The translations under genes were made by a program, and so were the position numbers. Of a DNA stretch of 64,000 bases, positions 8,120 to 15,804 are shown one piece after another. The first letter of the stretch is position 1, and each line of letters begins with the position of its first letter. The stretch covers positions 1,116,001 through 1,180,000 of the forward strand of contig NZ_LR134363.1 of the NCBI RefSeq assembly GCF_900637295.1, given 5' to 3'. The notes under the pieces are model-generated. The model was not told where the DNA came from. It did no database searches and worked only from the letters and a program-made list of their open reading frames with translations. Source of the stretch: Actinomyces slackii (GTDB taxonomy: Bacteria > Actinomycetota > Actinomycetes > Actinomycetales > Actinomycetaceae).

Positions 8120-9475
8120 ATGCCCCTGCGTGCCCTCCTGTCCGCCGCCACCGCCACCCCCACCCCCGATGAGCCCACCTCCGAGCCGGAGGGCACCCCC
8201 ACCCAGCTCCCGACCCTCGACGTCAACCAGACCGTCGAGGCCGTCCAGGAGACCGGCGTCAGCCTCCTGGACATCGCCTGGAGGGCGGGGCTGGGAGCAG
8301 CGGTGGGCCTGGCCGTCGTCTTCGTGGTGCTCCTGGTCCTCAGGATGCTCGGCTCGCGGCGCCAGCTCTACTCCGAGCTGGCGCGATTCGGCTCCAGCCC
8401 CGGCTACCTGGGCGGGGCGCTGACCGGCGCCTACATGGGCGCCCAGCTGGCCGTGGTGGGCCAGAGCAACAGCGCCACCCGACTCATCACCCTGCACGCC
8501 CTGCTCATCGGCGTCATCCTGGCCGCCACCTGGCTGCTGGCCGGCACCACCAGGGCCGTGGAGGCCACCGTGGTGGCCAATGTGCGGGCCGCTGGGAACC
8601 ACGGGCGCACCAGCCGGGTGACCACCCAGGCGCAGATCCTCAGGCGCGTGGCCGAGGTCATCGTCATCGTCTGCGGGCTGGTCGGGGCGGTCATGACCTT
8701 CCCCAGCGCGCGGGTGGCCATGGGGTCCCTGCTGGCCTCCGCCGGTCTGGTCTCCGTGATCGCCGGTCTGGCCGCGCGCTCGACCCTGGGCAACATCTTC
8801 GCCGGGGTCCAGCTGGCCACCACCGACGCCATCCGGGTGGGGGACCTCGTCGTGGTCGACACCGAGCAGGGCACCATCGAGGAGATCACCCTGACCTACG
8901 TGGTCATGCGCACCTGGGACGATCGGCGCCTGGTGCTGCCCTCGACCCACTTCACGGAGAACCCCTTCGCCAACTGGTCGCGCGGAGGCACCCAGGGCAT
9001 TGGCGGGATCACCATGGAGTTGGACTGGCGGGCGCCGGTGGCGGCGCTGCGCGTCGAGCTCGCCCGGATCGTGGCCGCCTCCAGTGCCTGGGACGGGCGG
9101 GAGGCCTCACTGGAGGTGGCCGACGCCGTCGGCGGGATCCTCACCATCAAGATCGCCGTGTCCGGCAAGAACTCCTCCGACATCGGGGCCCTGAAATCCC
9201 ATGTGCGCGAGGAGCTGGTGACCTGGCTCCAGCGCGAGGCCCCCTATGCGCTGCCGCGCACCCGCGTGGAGGTCGATCAGGTGGAGATCACCCAGGACCC
9301 CACCCCCGAGCACGTGGCGCGCCTGGCCGAGGAGCTCATCGCCCGGCAGAAGGAGGAGGCGCGCCGTGAGCCCGAGAGCCCCAGCGAGGAGGCGGAGGCC
9401 TCCCCGCCCGCCGAGGCCCAGCCCAAGAGGCGCTCCTGGCTCAGCCGGCCCCGCCTGGGCCGAGGGCACCGCTGA
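8120..9475 (+). CDS. MscS family mechanosensitive channel
   Basis: A 451-residue protein. After a Pro/Thr-rich N-terminus there are about four membrane segments (roughly residues 55-75, 105-140, 180-200 and 210-230), then the MscS pore/beta domain: the Gly/Ala-rich helix [35 protein letters not shown] and [16 protein letters not shown] with LPSTHF. The soluble C-terminal part ends in a Glu/Pro/Arg-rich tail. It should open under hypo-osmotic stress to release solutes. TACCCT at 8108-8113, 6 nt before ATG at 8120, supports that start over an in-frame ATG 45 nt upstream. It is monocistronic. Confidence 0.88.
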   Translation: MPLRALLSAATATPTPDEPTSEPEGTPTQLPTLDVNQTVEAVQETGVSLLDIAWRAGLGAAVGLAVVFVVLLVLRMLGSRRQLYSELARFGSSPGYLGGALTGAYMGAQLAVVGQSNSATRLITLHALLIGVILAATWLLAGTTRAVEATVVANVRAAGNHGRTSRVTTQAQILRRVAEVIVIVCGLVGAVMTFPSARVAMGSLLASAGLVSVIAGLAARSTLGNIFAGVQLATTDAIRVGDLVVVDTEQGTIEEITLTYVVMRTWDDRRLVLPSTHFTENPFANWSRGGTQGIGGITMELDWRAPVAALRVELARIVAASSAWDGREASLEVADAVGGILTIKIAVSGKNSSDIGALKSHVREELVTWLQREAPYALPRTRVEVDQVEITQDPTPEHVARLAEELIARQKEEARREPESPSEEAEASPPAEAQPKRRSWLSRPRLGRGHR

Positions 9476-9540
9476 GCCGATGCGTTCACGCAGCGGGAAC
9501 GCCGTCGCCCCCGGGGCCCCTGGCAGGCAACGATGGGCAC

Positions 9541-9948
9541 ATGACGATCGACCCCGCCGCAGCCGCCCGCACCGATGCCCAATGGCGCGCCGCCCTGAGC
9601 CCCATGGAGTACCACGTCCTGCGTGAGGCCGGCACCGAGCGCCCCTTCACCGGCGAGCTCCTCAACGAGAGCCGCGAGGGGGTCTACCGCTGCCGCGGCT
9701 GCGGCGCCGAGCTGTTCCGCTCCACCACCAAGTTCGACTCCCACTGCGGCTGGCCCTCCTTCTACGACCCGGCCGACTCCAGCGCCGTGACCCTGAGCCA
9801 GGACACCTCCCACGGCATGGTGCGCACCGAGGTGCGCTGCGCGGCCTGCGACTCCCATCTGGGCCACGTCTTCGACGACGCCCCGGCCACCCCCACCGGG
9901 CAGCGCTACTGCATGAACTCGGTGAGCCTGACCTTCGACCAGGACTGA
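9541..9948 (+). CDS. msrB: Peptide-methionine (R)-S-oxide reductase
   Basis: A 135-residue MsrB that reduces the R-epimer of methionine sulfoxide in proteins, using thioredoxin. Zinc-binding Cys pairs appear in YRCRGCG and [12 protein letters not shown]; the catalytic Cys is in RYCMNS (C124); CGWPSF is the conserved substrate-binding segment. Length is normal for the single-domain family. AACGAT (9529-9534) stands 6 nt before the ATG, suggesting a leaderless transcript. The next gene starts 3 nt after the stop, so they share a transcript. Confidence 0.95.
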   Translation: MTIDPAAAARTDAQWRAALSPMEYHVLREAGTERPFTGELLNESREGVYRCRGCGAELFRSTTKFDSHCGWPSFYDPADSSAVTLSQDTSHGMVRTEVRCAACDSHLGHVFDDAPATPTGQRYCMNSVSLTFDQD

Positions 9949-9951
9949 GCC

Positions 9952-10902
9952 ATGCGCATTCTCAGCCTCAACCTGCAGCACGGCCTGCCCGGCGCCGGGG
10001 CCGGGGACGGCGCTGCCGCCACGGGCTCGCTGGCCGGGGCGGACATCTCCTCCCCGGCCGTGGCCCGCACCGTCATGGAGGCCGCCGCCGAGCAGATCGC
10101 CGAGCTGGCCCCCGACGTCGTCGCCCTCCAGGAGGTGGACCTGGGCCAGCCCCGCTCCGGGCGCCTGAACCAGACGGCCTTCCTGGCCAAGGCCCTGGGC
10201 ATGTCCCACTACCGCTTCGCCGCCGCCTACGCCGGGCCCGTGGTGGGGCTGCGGCGCCGGCCCCTGCGCTGCGAGCTGACCGCCGCCCGCCACGAGCCGC
10301 TGGGGCCGCTGCGGGCCTTCGTGGGAGCCAGGCCCATCGGCTACGGCAACGCCCTGCTCTCGCGCCACCCCGTCCAGGCCTGGACCGACAAGCGGCTGGG
10401 GCGCGGGCCGGCCACGATCGTGCGCCGAGGGGAGCGGGCCTGGAGCCCGCGCTCCTACAAGCTCTTCACCGCCACCCACAGGGTCATGGTCGGCGCCACC
10501 ATCACCATGCCCAGTGGCGCCCCGCTGTCCGTGGCCTCCACCCACCTGGCCACGCGCGGCGACACCGCCGCCAAGCAGGTGGCCGCCGCCTGGCAGCACC
10601 TGGCCGCCCAGCCCGGCGCGCATGTCCTGGTCGGCGACTACAACCTGCGACCGGAGCAGCTCACCCCCCTGGGAGTGGGGCGCCTGGTGGGGGATGGCCC
10701 CACTTTCCCCGCGGCCTCGCCCAACCGGCGCATCGACCACTTCATGACCGACCCCTGGCCCGTGGACGCCAGCGGGCAGCCTCTGGAGGCGGCCCTGGCC
10801 AGCGCGCGCGGCCCACTGCTGCGCGCCGCGGCCTGGGGGACGCGCACCTTCGTCATCTCCGACCATGCCGGCACCTGGGTGGATCTGGAGCCCGTGGGGT
10901 AG
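9952..10902 (+). CDS. Endonuclease/exonuclease/phosphatase family hydrolase
   Basis: A 316-residue EEP-fold protein. Visible motifs in order: MRILSLNLQHG with the first Asn, LQEVD (metal-binding Glu), GNALLSR, the HLATRG segment, VGDYNLRPEQL (Asp and Asn) and the terminal ISDHAGTWVDLE (catalytic Asp-His). These are the complete active-site residues of a Mg-dependent phosphodiesterase. The substrate, nucleic acid or a lipid or sugar phosphate, cannot be told. It follows msrB by 3 nt with no signal peptide, so it is probably cytoplasmic. Confidence 0.85.
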   Translation: MRILSLNLQHGLPGAGAGDGAAATGSLAGADISSPAVARTVMEAAAEQIAELAPDVVALQEVDLGQPRSGRLNQTAFLAKALGMSHYRFAAAYAGPVVGLRRRPLRCELTAARHEPLGPLRAFVGARPIGYGNALLSRHPVQAWTDKRLGRGPATIVRRGERAWSPRSYKLFTATHRVMVGATITMPSGAPLSVASTHLATRGDTAAKQVAAAWQHLAAQPGAHVLVGDYNLRPEQLTPLGVGRLVGDGPTFPAASPNRRIDHFMTDPWPVDASGQPLEAALASARGPLLRAAAWGTRTFVISDHAGTWVDLEPVG

Positions 10903-10920
10903 AGGGGCGACAATGGCCCC

Positions 10921-11847
10921 ATGCCCGCCACCCGCCCCGCCGACCGGCCCATCGGGTCTCGGGCCTCGGACCGATGCGCCGGCGCCACAGGGCCCGGCCG
11001 GGCCATCGCCGCCATCACAGCGGTCCCGGCGCCCCTGATCTTCATGGGAGCCGGGCTGTCGAGCTACATCGGCGCCGGCTTCGCCGTCTCCCTGTTCGCC
11101 CTCATGCCCTCCACCACGGTGGCCTGGTGGCGCATCGCCATCGGCGCCCTGGTGCTGATGGCCTGGCGACGGCCTTGGAGGAGGGCGTGGAGCCGACGGG
11201 ACCTGGCGGTCTGCGCCGCCTTCGGCCTGGCCACCGCCACGATGAACGTCATCTTCTACGCCTCCATCAACCACCTCCCCCTGGGGACGGCGGTGTCGCT
11301 GGAGTTCCTGGGGCCCGTGGCGGTGGCCCTGGCCACCGGGCGCGGCTGGGCGCCGCGGGTGGCGGCGCTCCTGGCCATGGCGGGGGTGGTCTCGATCTCC
11401 GGGCTCGGCCTGGACATGGGGGACGAGCGCCAGCGCACCGGGGTCCTGCTGGCGCTGACCGCCGGGGGAGCCTGGGCCTGCTACATCCTGCTGGGCCGGC
11501 GCGTGGCCGTCCGCGGCACCGGCCTGGACTCCCTGGCCATCGCCTCGGCGGCCGGGGCGCTGGCCTACCTCCCCCTGGCCGCTCCGACGGCGATGCGCGC
11601 CCTGACCGACGTCCCCACCGTCGCCGCCGTGGCCGGGGTGGCCCTCCTGTCCACCGTGGTGCCCTACGCCCTGGACCAGGTCACCATGCGGCGCCTGGCC
11701 ACGGCCTCCTTCTCCCTGCTGGCCTCCCTCATGCCCGCCACCTCGCTTCTGGTCGGCGTCGTCATGCTGCGCCAGCTGCCCAATGCGGGGGAGGCGGTGG
11801 GGCTGGTGCTCATCTCCATCGCCGTCGCCCTGGCGGGACGGTCCTGA
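10921..11847 (+). CDS. EamA/DMT family transporter (RhtA-like)
   Basis: A 308-residue protein with ten predicted membrane helices in two EamA halves. The first half has AWWRIAIGALVL, and LGTAVSLEFLGPVAVAL at the fourth helix is typical of the RhtA/YdcZ-like branch that exports amino acids or metabolites. The second half ends with GEAVGLVLISIAVALAG. Substrate unknown. GACAAT at 10909-10914 is 6 nt upstream of the ATG, a leaderless pattern. The N-terminal 40 residues are polar and longer than usual; an internal start is possible. Confidence 0.82.
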   Translation: MPATRPADRPIGSRASDRCAGATGPGRAIAAITAVPAPLIFMGAGLSSYIGAGFAVSLFALMPSTTVAWWRIAIGALVLMAWRRPWRRAWSRRDLAVCAAFGLATATMNVIFYASINHLPLGTAVSLEFLGPVAVALATGRGWAPRVAALLAMAGVVSISGLGLDMGDERQRTGVLLALTAGGAWACYILLGRRVAVRGTGLDSLAIASAAGALAYLPLAAPTAMRALTDVPTVAAVAGVALLSTVVPYALDQVTMRRLATASFSLLASLMPATSLLVGVVMLRQLPNAGEAVGLVLISIAVALAGRS

Positions 11848-11884
11848 CCCGCACCGAGGTGTGAGCGGGGTCCTTGGAGACCGG

Positions 11885-11898
11885 TGCCTGATCAGGCA
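11885..11898. promoter_or_regulatory. 14-bp perfect palindrome upstream of the helicase gene
   Basis: TGCCTGATCAGGCA, followed 3 nt later by TAGGGC, a possible -10. The 200-nt gap 11848-12047 between the transporter and helicase genes holds nothing else I recognise. It could be an operator or a small terminator for the transporter gene. Confidence 0.3.
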
Positions 11899-12047
11899 GG
11901 GTAGGGCCTTGGCCCGGCGACCCGCCGCGGCCCGGCTGGTGCCCAGGCTCCGGCGCCCGCCCAGGCGCCCGACAGACCTGCCCACCGGCACCCCGCAGAG
12001 CCGGCGCCGCAGGCGCACCGTGGCTCGAGACGAGCGAAAGACAACGC

Positions 12048-13550
12048 GTGCCCGCATTCACCTCCTCCCGCCTGCCCTCGGCCGGCGAGCCCACCTTCAC
12101 CGACCTCGGCGTGGATGCCGACCTGGCCGAGGACCTCGACGCCCGCGGCTTCACGGCGCCCTTCCCCATCCAGGCCGCCACCCTGCCCGACACCCTGGCC
12201 GGGCGCGATGTCCTGGGCCGGGGGCGCACCGGCTCGGGCAAGACCCTGGCCTTCAGCCTCCCCCTGGTCCAGCGCCTGGCCGCCCAGGACAAGGCCCGGC
12301 CCGGCCACCCCATCGGCCTGGTGCTCGCCCCCACCCGCGAGCTCGCCCTGCAGATCGCCGAGGTCATCAAGCCGCTGGCCGCCGTGGTGGATATGGATGT
12401 CACGACGATCTTCGGCGGGACCTCCCAGAAGCCGCAGGAGCGGGCGCTGGCGGCGGGGGTCGACGTCGTCGTGGCCTGCCCGGGCAGGCTCCTGGACCTC
12501 ATGGGCCAGGGGCTCATCGACCTGGACGAGGTCGCCATCACCGTCCTGGACGAGGCCGACCACATGGCCGACCTCGGGTTCCTGCCCGGTGTGCGCCGCA
12601 TCCTGCGGGCCACGCCGGCCGGCCAGCGCCTCCTGTTCTCCGCGACCCTGGACAACGGGGTCGACGCCCTCGTGCGCGAGTTCCTCCGCGACCCGCTCCA
12701 GCACGCCGTGGACCCCTCCACCTCGCCGGTCTCGGCGATGGACCACCGGGTCTGGCAGGTGGCGGACAAGACCGCCAAGGACGCCGTCGTGCGCCGCCTG
12801 GCCTCCGGAACGGGGCGGCGCATCCTGTTCACGCGCACCAAGCACCTGGCGCGCCGCGTGGCCCGCAAGCTCACCAAGGACGGCATCCCCGCCGTCGAGC
12901 TGCAGGGCAATATGAGCCAGAACGCACGCGAGCGGGCCATGAGGGCCTTCACCAGCGGGCAGGTGCACGTCATGGTGGCCACCGACATCGCCGCGCGCGG
13001 CATTGACATCTCCGGCGTGGAGCTCGTGGTGCACGTCGACCCGCCGGCCGAGCACAAGGCCTACCTGCACCGATCGGGACGCACCGCCCGGGCCGGGGCG
13101 GCCGGCACCGTGGTGACCCTGGTTCTGCCCGAGCAGAGGCAGGATGTTCAGGTGCTCATGCGCAAGGCGCGGATCAAGGCGGATATCGAGCGGGTTCGTC
13201 CCGAGGACGAGGTTGTTGGCGCCCTGGTGGGGGAGGTCGCCCCGGTGGTGGCCGCGCAGGACATGCCCGAGGGAGTCGCCATCAAGGCCAGCCCCACCGG
13301 CCGGGCCCACCTGCCCAAGGGCGGGCGCGGGCGCGGGCGCCGGGGGACGGCGTCCCAGGCAGGATCCGGTGCCCATGGTGGTGGCGGTGGTGGCGGTGGC
13401 GGCCGCGGCGGCGGCGCGAGGGGCTCCGGCGGCGCTGAGGGCTCTGAGAGAAGGACCGGGCGCGCGGGCCGTGGTGGCCGTGCGGGTGCTCGGCGAGGCG
13501 GCGCGCGCGGGAGCCGGGGCGGTCACCAGCGCAGGGCCGGGAAGGGCTGA
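12048..13550 (+). CDS. DEAD-box ATP-dependent RNA helicase
   Basis: A 500-residue helicase starting with GTG. Motifs in order: Q motif (FTAPFPIQAATLP), Walker A GRTGSGKT, APTRELA, GGTSQK, TPGR-like ACPGRLLD, DEAD as VLDEADHM, SAT as FSATLD, then domain 2 with ILFTRTK, HVMVATDIAARGID and HRSGRTARAG. The last 100 residues are Gly/Arg-rich with long Gly runs and RGG-type repeats, an RNA-binding tail as in cold-shock or ribosome-assembly helicases. The family remodels RNA duplexes in ribosome biogenesis or mRNA decay. Which paralogue this is cannot be decided. Confidence 0.93.
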   Translation: MPAFTSSRLPSAGEPTFTDLGVDADLAEDLDARGFTAPFPIQAATLPDTLAGRDVLGRGRTGSGKTLAFSLPLVQRLAAQDKARPGHPIGLVLAPTRELALQIAEVIKPLAAVVDMDVTTIFGGTSQKPQERALAAGVDVVVACPGRLLDLMGQGLIDLDEVAITVLDEADHMADLGFLPGVRRILRATPAGQRLLFSATLDNGVDALVREFLRDPLQHAVDPSTSPVSAMDHRVWQVADKTAKDAVVRRLASGTGRRILFTRTKHLARRVARKLTKDGIPAVELQGNMSQNARERAMRAFTSGQVHVMVATDIAARGIDISGVELVVHVDPPAEHKAYLHRSGRTARAGAAGTVVTLVLPEQRQDVQVLMRKARIKADIERVRPEDEVVGALVGEVAPVVAAQDMPEGVAIKASPTGRAHLPKGGRGRGRRGTASQAGSGAHGGGGGGGGGRGGGARGSGGAEGSERRTGRAGRGGRAGARRGGARGSRGGHQRRAGKG

Positions 13551-13663
13551 GAGGGGCCGGCTCAGTCGGGGACGGTGCCAGGGGCGGGCTGCCCATGCGC
13601 ATGACCACTCCCGCGGGGTAGCCTCTGATTGGTCCCTTATTCATTGGGGATTCTGCGCTATCG

Positions 13664-13671
13664 AAGGAGGA
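13664..13671 (+). promoter_or_regulatory. Strong ribosome binding site of the 36-codon gene
   Basis: GAAGGAGGAGAGC precedes the ATG at 13676; it is one of the best Shine-Dalgarno matches in the window and is the main reason to accept this very short gene. Confidence 0.7.
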
Positions 13672-13675
13672 GAGC

Positions 13676-13786
13676 ATGGTCGTGGGCACCGGCATGATCG
13701 TCTTCGGCGGCATCATCATCGTCGGCCTGATCGTCGTCGGCGCCATCATTGGCGCCGTGGTGGTCCTGTCCAGAAAGGACAAGTAG
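13676..13786 (+). CDS. 36-residue single-pass membrane peptide
   Basis: The peptide starts MVVGTGMIVFGG and ends SRKDK. It is a single hydrophobic helix of about 30 residues (Ile/Val/Gly-rich, several GxxxG-like contacts) with a charged C-terminal end, so the C-terminus should be cytoplasmic. The strong AAGGAGG site 6 nt upstream and the sharp stop support translation. TAGCCT at 13619-13624 could be its -10. The gene has its own space between the helicase and a palindromic repeat. It may be a small regulatory membrane protein or a toxin-like peptide; I do not recognise the family. Confidence 0.6.
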   Translation: MVVGTGMIVFGGIIIVGLIVVGAIIGAVVVLSRKDK

Positions 13787-13844
13787 AGCCTGTCGGTCCT
13801 GTGGTCTGCCGTGCCCGGGGCGTCGTGGACGTGACTCTGCATAC

Positions 13845-13935
13845 CGGACGTGCGTTTGCGTCAATCACCCCTGTGCTACCCCCAGTCGGATGACGCAAAC
13901 CCTCGTCGTCTACGCGAACGCACGTCGTCGACGCA
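13845..13935. repeat. Dispersed palindromic repeat, copy 2 (inverted)
   Basis: Arms at 13847-13863 and 13891-13907 flank the spacer 13864-13890, which is the exact reverse complement of the spacer at 1008-1034 (27 of 27). The copy is therefore inverted relative to copy 1. It lies after the 36-codon gene and faces the 3' end of the antitoxin gene. Confidence 0.8.
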
Positions 13936-13962
13936 GGCCAGCGGCTGGGACGCGGGCAAAGA

Positions 13963-14090
13963 TGTCCACCGTGAACAACTTTAAGGCTTGCCACCGCTGG
14001 CCGCGATGACAAACGCGCAGGTCAGAGCGCAGTCTCAGGGGCGGGCCCGTGGGCGGAGGCGGGTAAAGTTGTTCACCATGGACAAACCGT
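13963..14090. mobile_element. MITE-like element, copy A (128 bp)
   Basis: It begins TGTCCACCGTGAACAACTTT and ends TAAAGTTGTTCACCATGGACA plus AACCGT; the termini are 21-nt inverted repeats matching at 19 positions. The element is non-coding and differs from copy B at one base (GCTTGCC against GCTCGCC). There is no transposase inside, so it would depend on an element elsewhere. With copy B it frames the antitoxin gene. Confidence 0.65.
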
Positions 14091-14091
14091 G

Positions 14092-14129
14092 GCACGTACT
14101 GGTGCCCGTCGCACGTACTGGTGCCCGTC
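14092..14129. repeat. Tandem duplication of 19 bp
   Basis: GCACGTACTGGTGCCCGTC occurs twice back to back (14092-14110, 14111-14129), directly after MITE copy A and downstream of the antitoxin gene. It looks like local slippage at a former junction. Confidence 0.7.
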
Positions 14130-14235
14130 ATCGCTCCGCCTTCGGGGATCGTTGCGCGGCCTCGGCGGTACTCGTGGGGAACGACAGCCTGGCGCGCTTT
14201 CATCGAGGGCAACCTTCGTCTACGGGTCGACGAAC

Positions 14236-14433
14236 TCAGTCGAGGCCATAGCGTGCGCGAGCGCGGGCCACCAGCTCATCGGAGTCGATGCGGCCGGCGA
14301 CGTACTCCTGGGCGTCCTGGCGGCCGACGGCGGTCACTGCCAGGCCCTCCATCTCGCCGCTGTGGGTCGCCTCGGCCACTCGCGACTCGCGCTCGGCCGC
14401 GGTCGTGGCGGTGGCTGCTGTTTTGGTGGGCAC
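14236..14433 (-). CDS. Fic antitoxin, VbhA/FicA type (orphan)
   Basis: A 65-residue protein with a GTG start (MPTKTAATATTAAER) and a GAGGAG ribosome site 10 nt upstream. Residues 26-31, SGEMEG, match the inhibitory motif [S/T]xxxE[G/N] of class I Fic antitoxins, whose Glu blocks ATP binding in the toxin. The C-terminal half (GRQDAQEYVAGRIDSDELV, then RARARYGL) is typical of the actinobacterial VbhA family. Such genes normally sit directly before a fic toxin gene. Here the following 270 bases hold no Fic motif and end in MITE copy A, so the antitoxin appears orphaned. Function without its toxin is unknown. Confidence 0.75.
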   Translation of the reverse strand: MPTKTAATATTAAERESRVAEATHSGEMEGLAVTAVGRQDAQEYVAGRIDSDELVARARARYGLD

Positions 14434-14490
14434 AGGGCATGCTCCTCTCGTCCGGTGCTTGGCCCAGCCTAGTCAACGTCCCACAAACTT

Positions 14491-14618
14491 TGTCCACCGT
14501 GAACAACTTTAAGGCTCGCCACCGCTGGCCGCGATGACAAACGCGCAGGTCAGAGCGCAGTCTCAGGGGCGGGCCCGTGGGCGGAGGCGGGTAAAGTTGT
14601 TCACCATGGACAAACCGT
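14491..14618. mobile_element. MITE-like element, copy B (128 bp)
   Basis: A direct repeat of copy A with 127 of 128 identical bases, same orientation, and the same imperfect 21-nt terminal inverted repeats. It lies 58 bases upstream of the antitoxin start, so it may carry or disturb that gene's promoter. The segment 13963-14618 has the form of a small composite unit. Confidence 0.65.
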
Positions 14619-14693
14619 CGCAGGCGCTGGTGCCAGGGGAGGGGGTGGGAGCCTGTGCCTGGTGGACGGAGCCCTCGCGTCACCGCCCTTCCA

Positions 14694-14717
14694 GGTGTAG
14701 CCATACGTGTAGCCACG
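14694..14717. repeat. Short direct repeat near the tRNA-Lys 3' end
   Basis: GTGTAGCCATAC and GTGTAGCCACGC lie side by side about 85 bases from the tRNA 3' end. Such repeats can be integrase arm sites of elements inserted at tRNA genes, but no integrase is present. The rest of 14619-14799 shows nothing recognisable. Confidence 0.25.
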
Positions 14718-14799
14718 CAAGGCGGGAAACGGAGGACATGGCGTCCCTGACGGTCGCTCGGGACCCCTGGTTTCCCCTGCAATCACGCCGAAGCGCTGG

Positions 14800-14873
14800 T
14801 GCCCCCTGTGGGGCTCGAACCCACGACCTTCGGATTAAAAGTCCGCAGCTCTAACCGACTGAGCTAAAGGGGC
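14800..14873 (-). tRNA. tRNA-Lys (TTT)
   Basis: A 74-nt cloverleaf on the minus strand: acceptor GCCCCTT/AGGGGGC, anticodon loop CTTTTAA (TTT), T-arm GTGGGTTCGAGCCCCAC, discriminator A. It is a single gene; its 3' end points toward the MITE/antitoxin pocket. Confidence 0.95.
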
Positions 14874-14878
14874 GCCGC

Positions 14879-14898
14879 CGGTCATGACCCAGGTCATG
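14879..14898. promoter_or_regulatory. GTCATGAC-type repeat upstream of tRNA-Lys
   Basis: GTCATGAC (14881-14888) and GTCATG (14893-14898) are spaced exactly as at 5851-5868. The site is 7 bases upstream of tRNA-Lys and 120 bases upstream of the divergent gene at 15019. Confidence 0.3.
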
Positions 14899-15018
14899 GC
14901 CGTGCACGCGGTCAGCATAGCGTCCCTCGCTTCACCCGGGGACCCGCGCGCGGGACAATGCGACGGGGCGCGATCACCATCGCCCGTCCCGTCCTCGTTG
15001 AGCACCAGGAGATGACAC

Positions 15019-15675
15019 ATGGCACGCCAGTTCCACCGTCCCGCCCGTCTTGATCCTGAGGCCGCCGAGGCCATCGAGGGCAGCGCGGACACCGCCGTGT
15101 CCTCCGAGCTCGCCCACCGCGCTGCCCAGGCGCTCGTCGGCGGCTTCCCCAACGAGGCCCCGGACGACCCCATCACGCGCAGCGGCGTCGTCGCCGCCGT
15201 GGCGGCCAACGGCGTCGACTCCGTCGCCGAGCTGTGGGCCGACTCCCCGGCCACCACCCTGCCGGGCACCCTGTGGCGCCTGTTCCTGCTGCGTGAGTGG
15301 ATCCGCCGCGACCCTGACCTCGTCGCCCGCCGCTACGCCACCACCCTCGACCTGGCCGACGACGAGGCGGCCACCGCCCGATTCGAGTCGGCCCTGCCCG
15401 AGGCCCGTCGCGCGCCTTCCCCCGAGGCGCTGCGCGAGCGCCTCGATGCCGTCCTGGCCGGCCGCCTGGACGGCTCGGTGACCGCCCTGGCCCCGCTGCT
15501 GTCCGCCGCCTCCGGCTTCCTGCGCGCCCTGGCCGCCGGCTCCAACCCGGTGTGGATCGAGGACGACGCCGACGAGCTCGCCGACCGCGTCACCCGCCGT
15601 GACTCCGCACTGACGGCCACCGCCGTCGAGCTCCAGGAGGCCTCCCGCCGCGCGACCGCCGGCCTGCTGGACTGA
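15019..15675 (+). CDS. Conserved actinobacterial hypothetical protein
   Basis: A 218-residue, mainly alpha-helical protein rich in Ala, Arg and Glu. No signal peptide or membrane segment is present, so it should be cytoplasmic. A central segment (TLPGTLWRLFLLREWIRRDP) is its most distinctive part. The AGGAG site 8 nt before the ATG supports the start. I do not recognise a domain. It is followed after 130 bases by polyphosphate kinase and may belong to the same neighbourhood, but it has its own intergenic region with the GTCATGAC motif. Confidence 0.65.
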   Translation: MARQFHRPARLDPEAAEAIEGSADTAVSSELAHRAAQALVGGFPNEAPDDPITRSGVVAAVAANGVDSVAELWADSPATTLPGTLWRLFLLREWIRRDPDLVARRYATTLDLADDEAATARFESALPEARRAPSPEALRERLDAVLAGRLDGSVTALAPLLSAASGFLRALAAGSNPVWIEDDADELADRVTRRDSALTATAVELQEASRRATAGLLD

Positions 15676-15804
15676 GCGGCCCGCACCGCCCCTGGGCGGT
15701 GCGCGGTTCTGGGGGCGGCCTGCTGCCGGCTCGCCGTGGCCCTGGCCCGAATATCCCGCCTCAAGCGGGACGCAGGACCGCGCGGGGCGTGGGAGCATGT
15801 GCCC

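Noticed and set aside
9277-12057. 926-codon open frame on the minus strand
   Set aside because: It lies antisense to msrB, the EEP hydrolase and EamA genes, all with clear motifs. Its protein is Gly/His/Gln-rich low complexity, typical of antisense frames in high-GC DNA.
13910-14212. 100-codon frame downstream of the antitoxin as a Fic toxin
   Set aside because: No Fic core motif in any frame; it runs through MITE copy A.
13963-14618. CRISPR array
   Set aside because: Only two long repeats 528 bases apart with a gene between; no regular spacers. No cas genes in the window.
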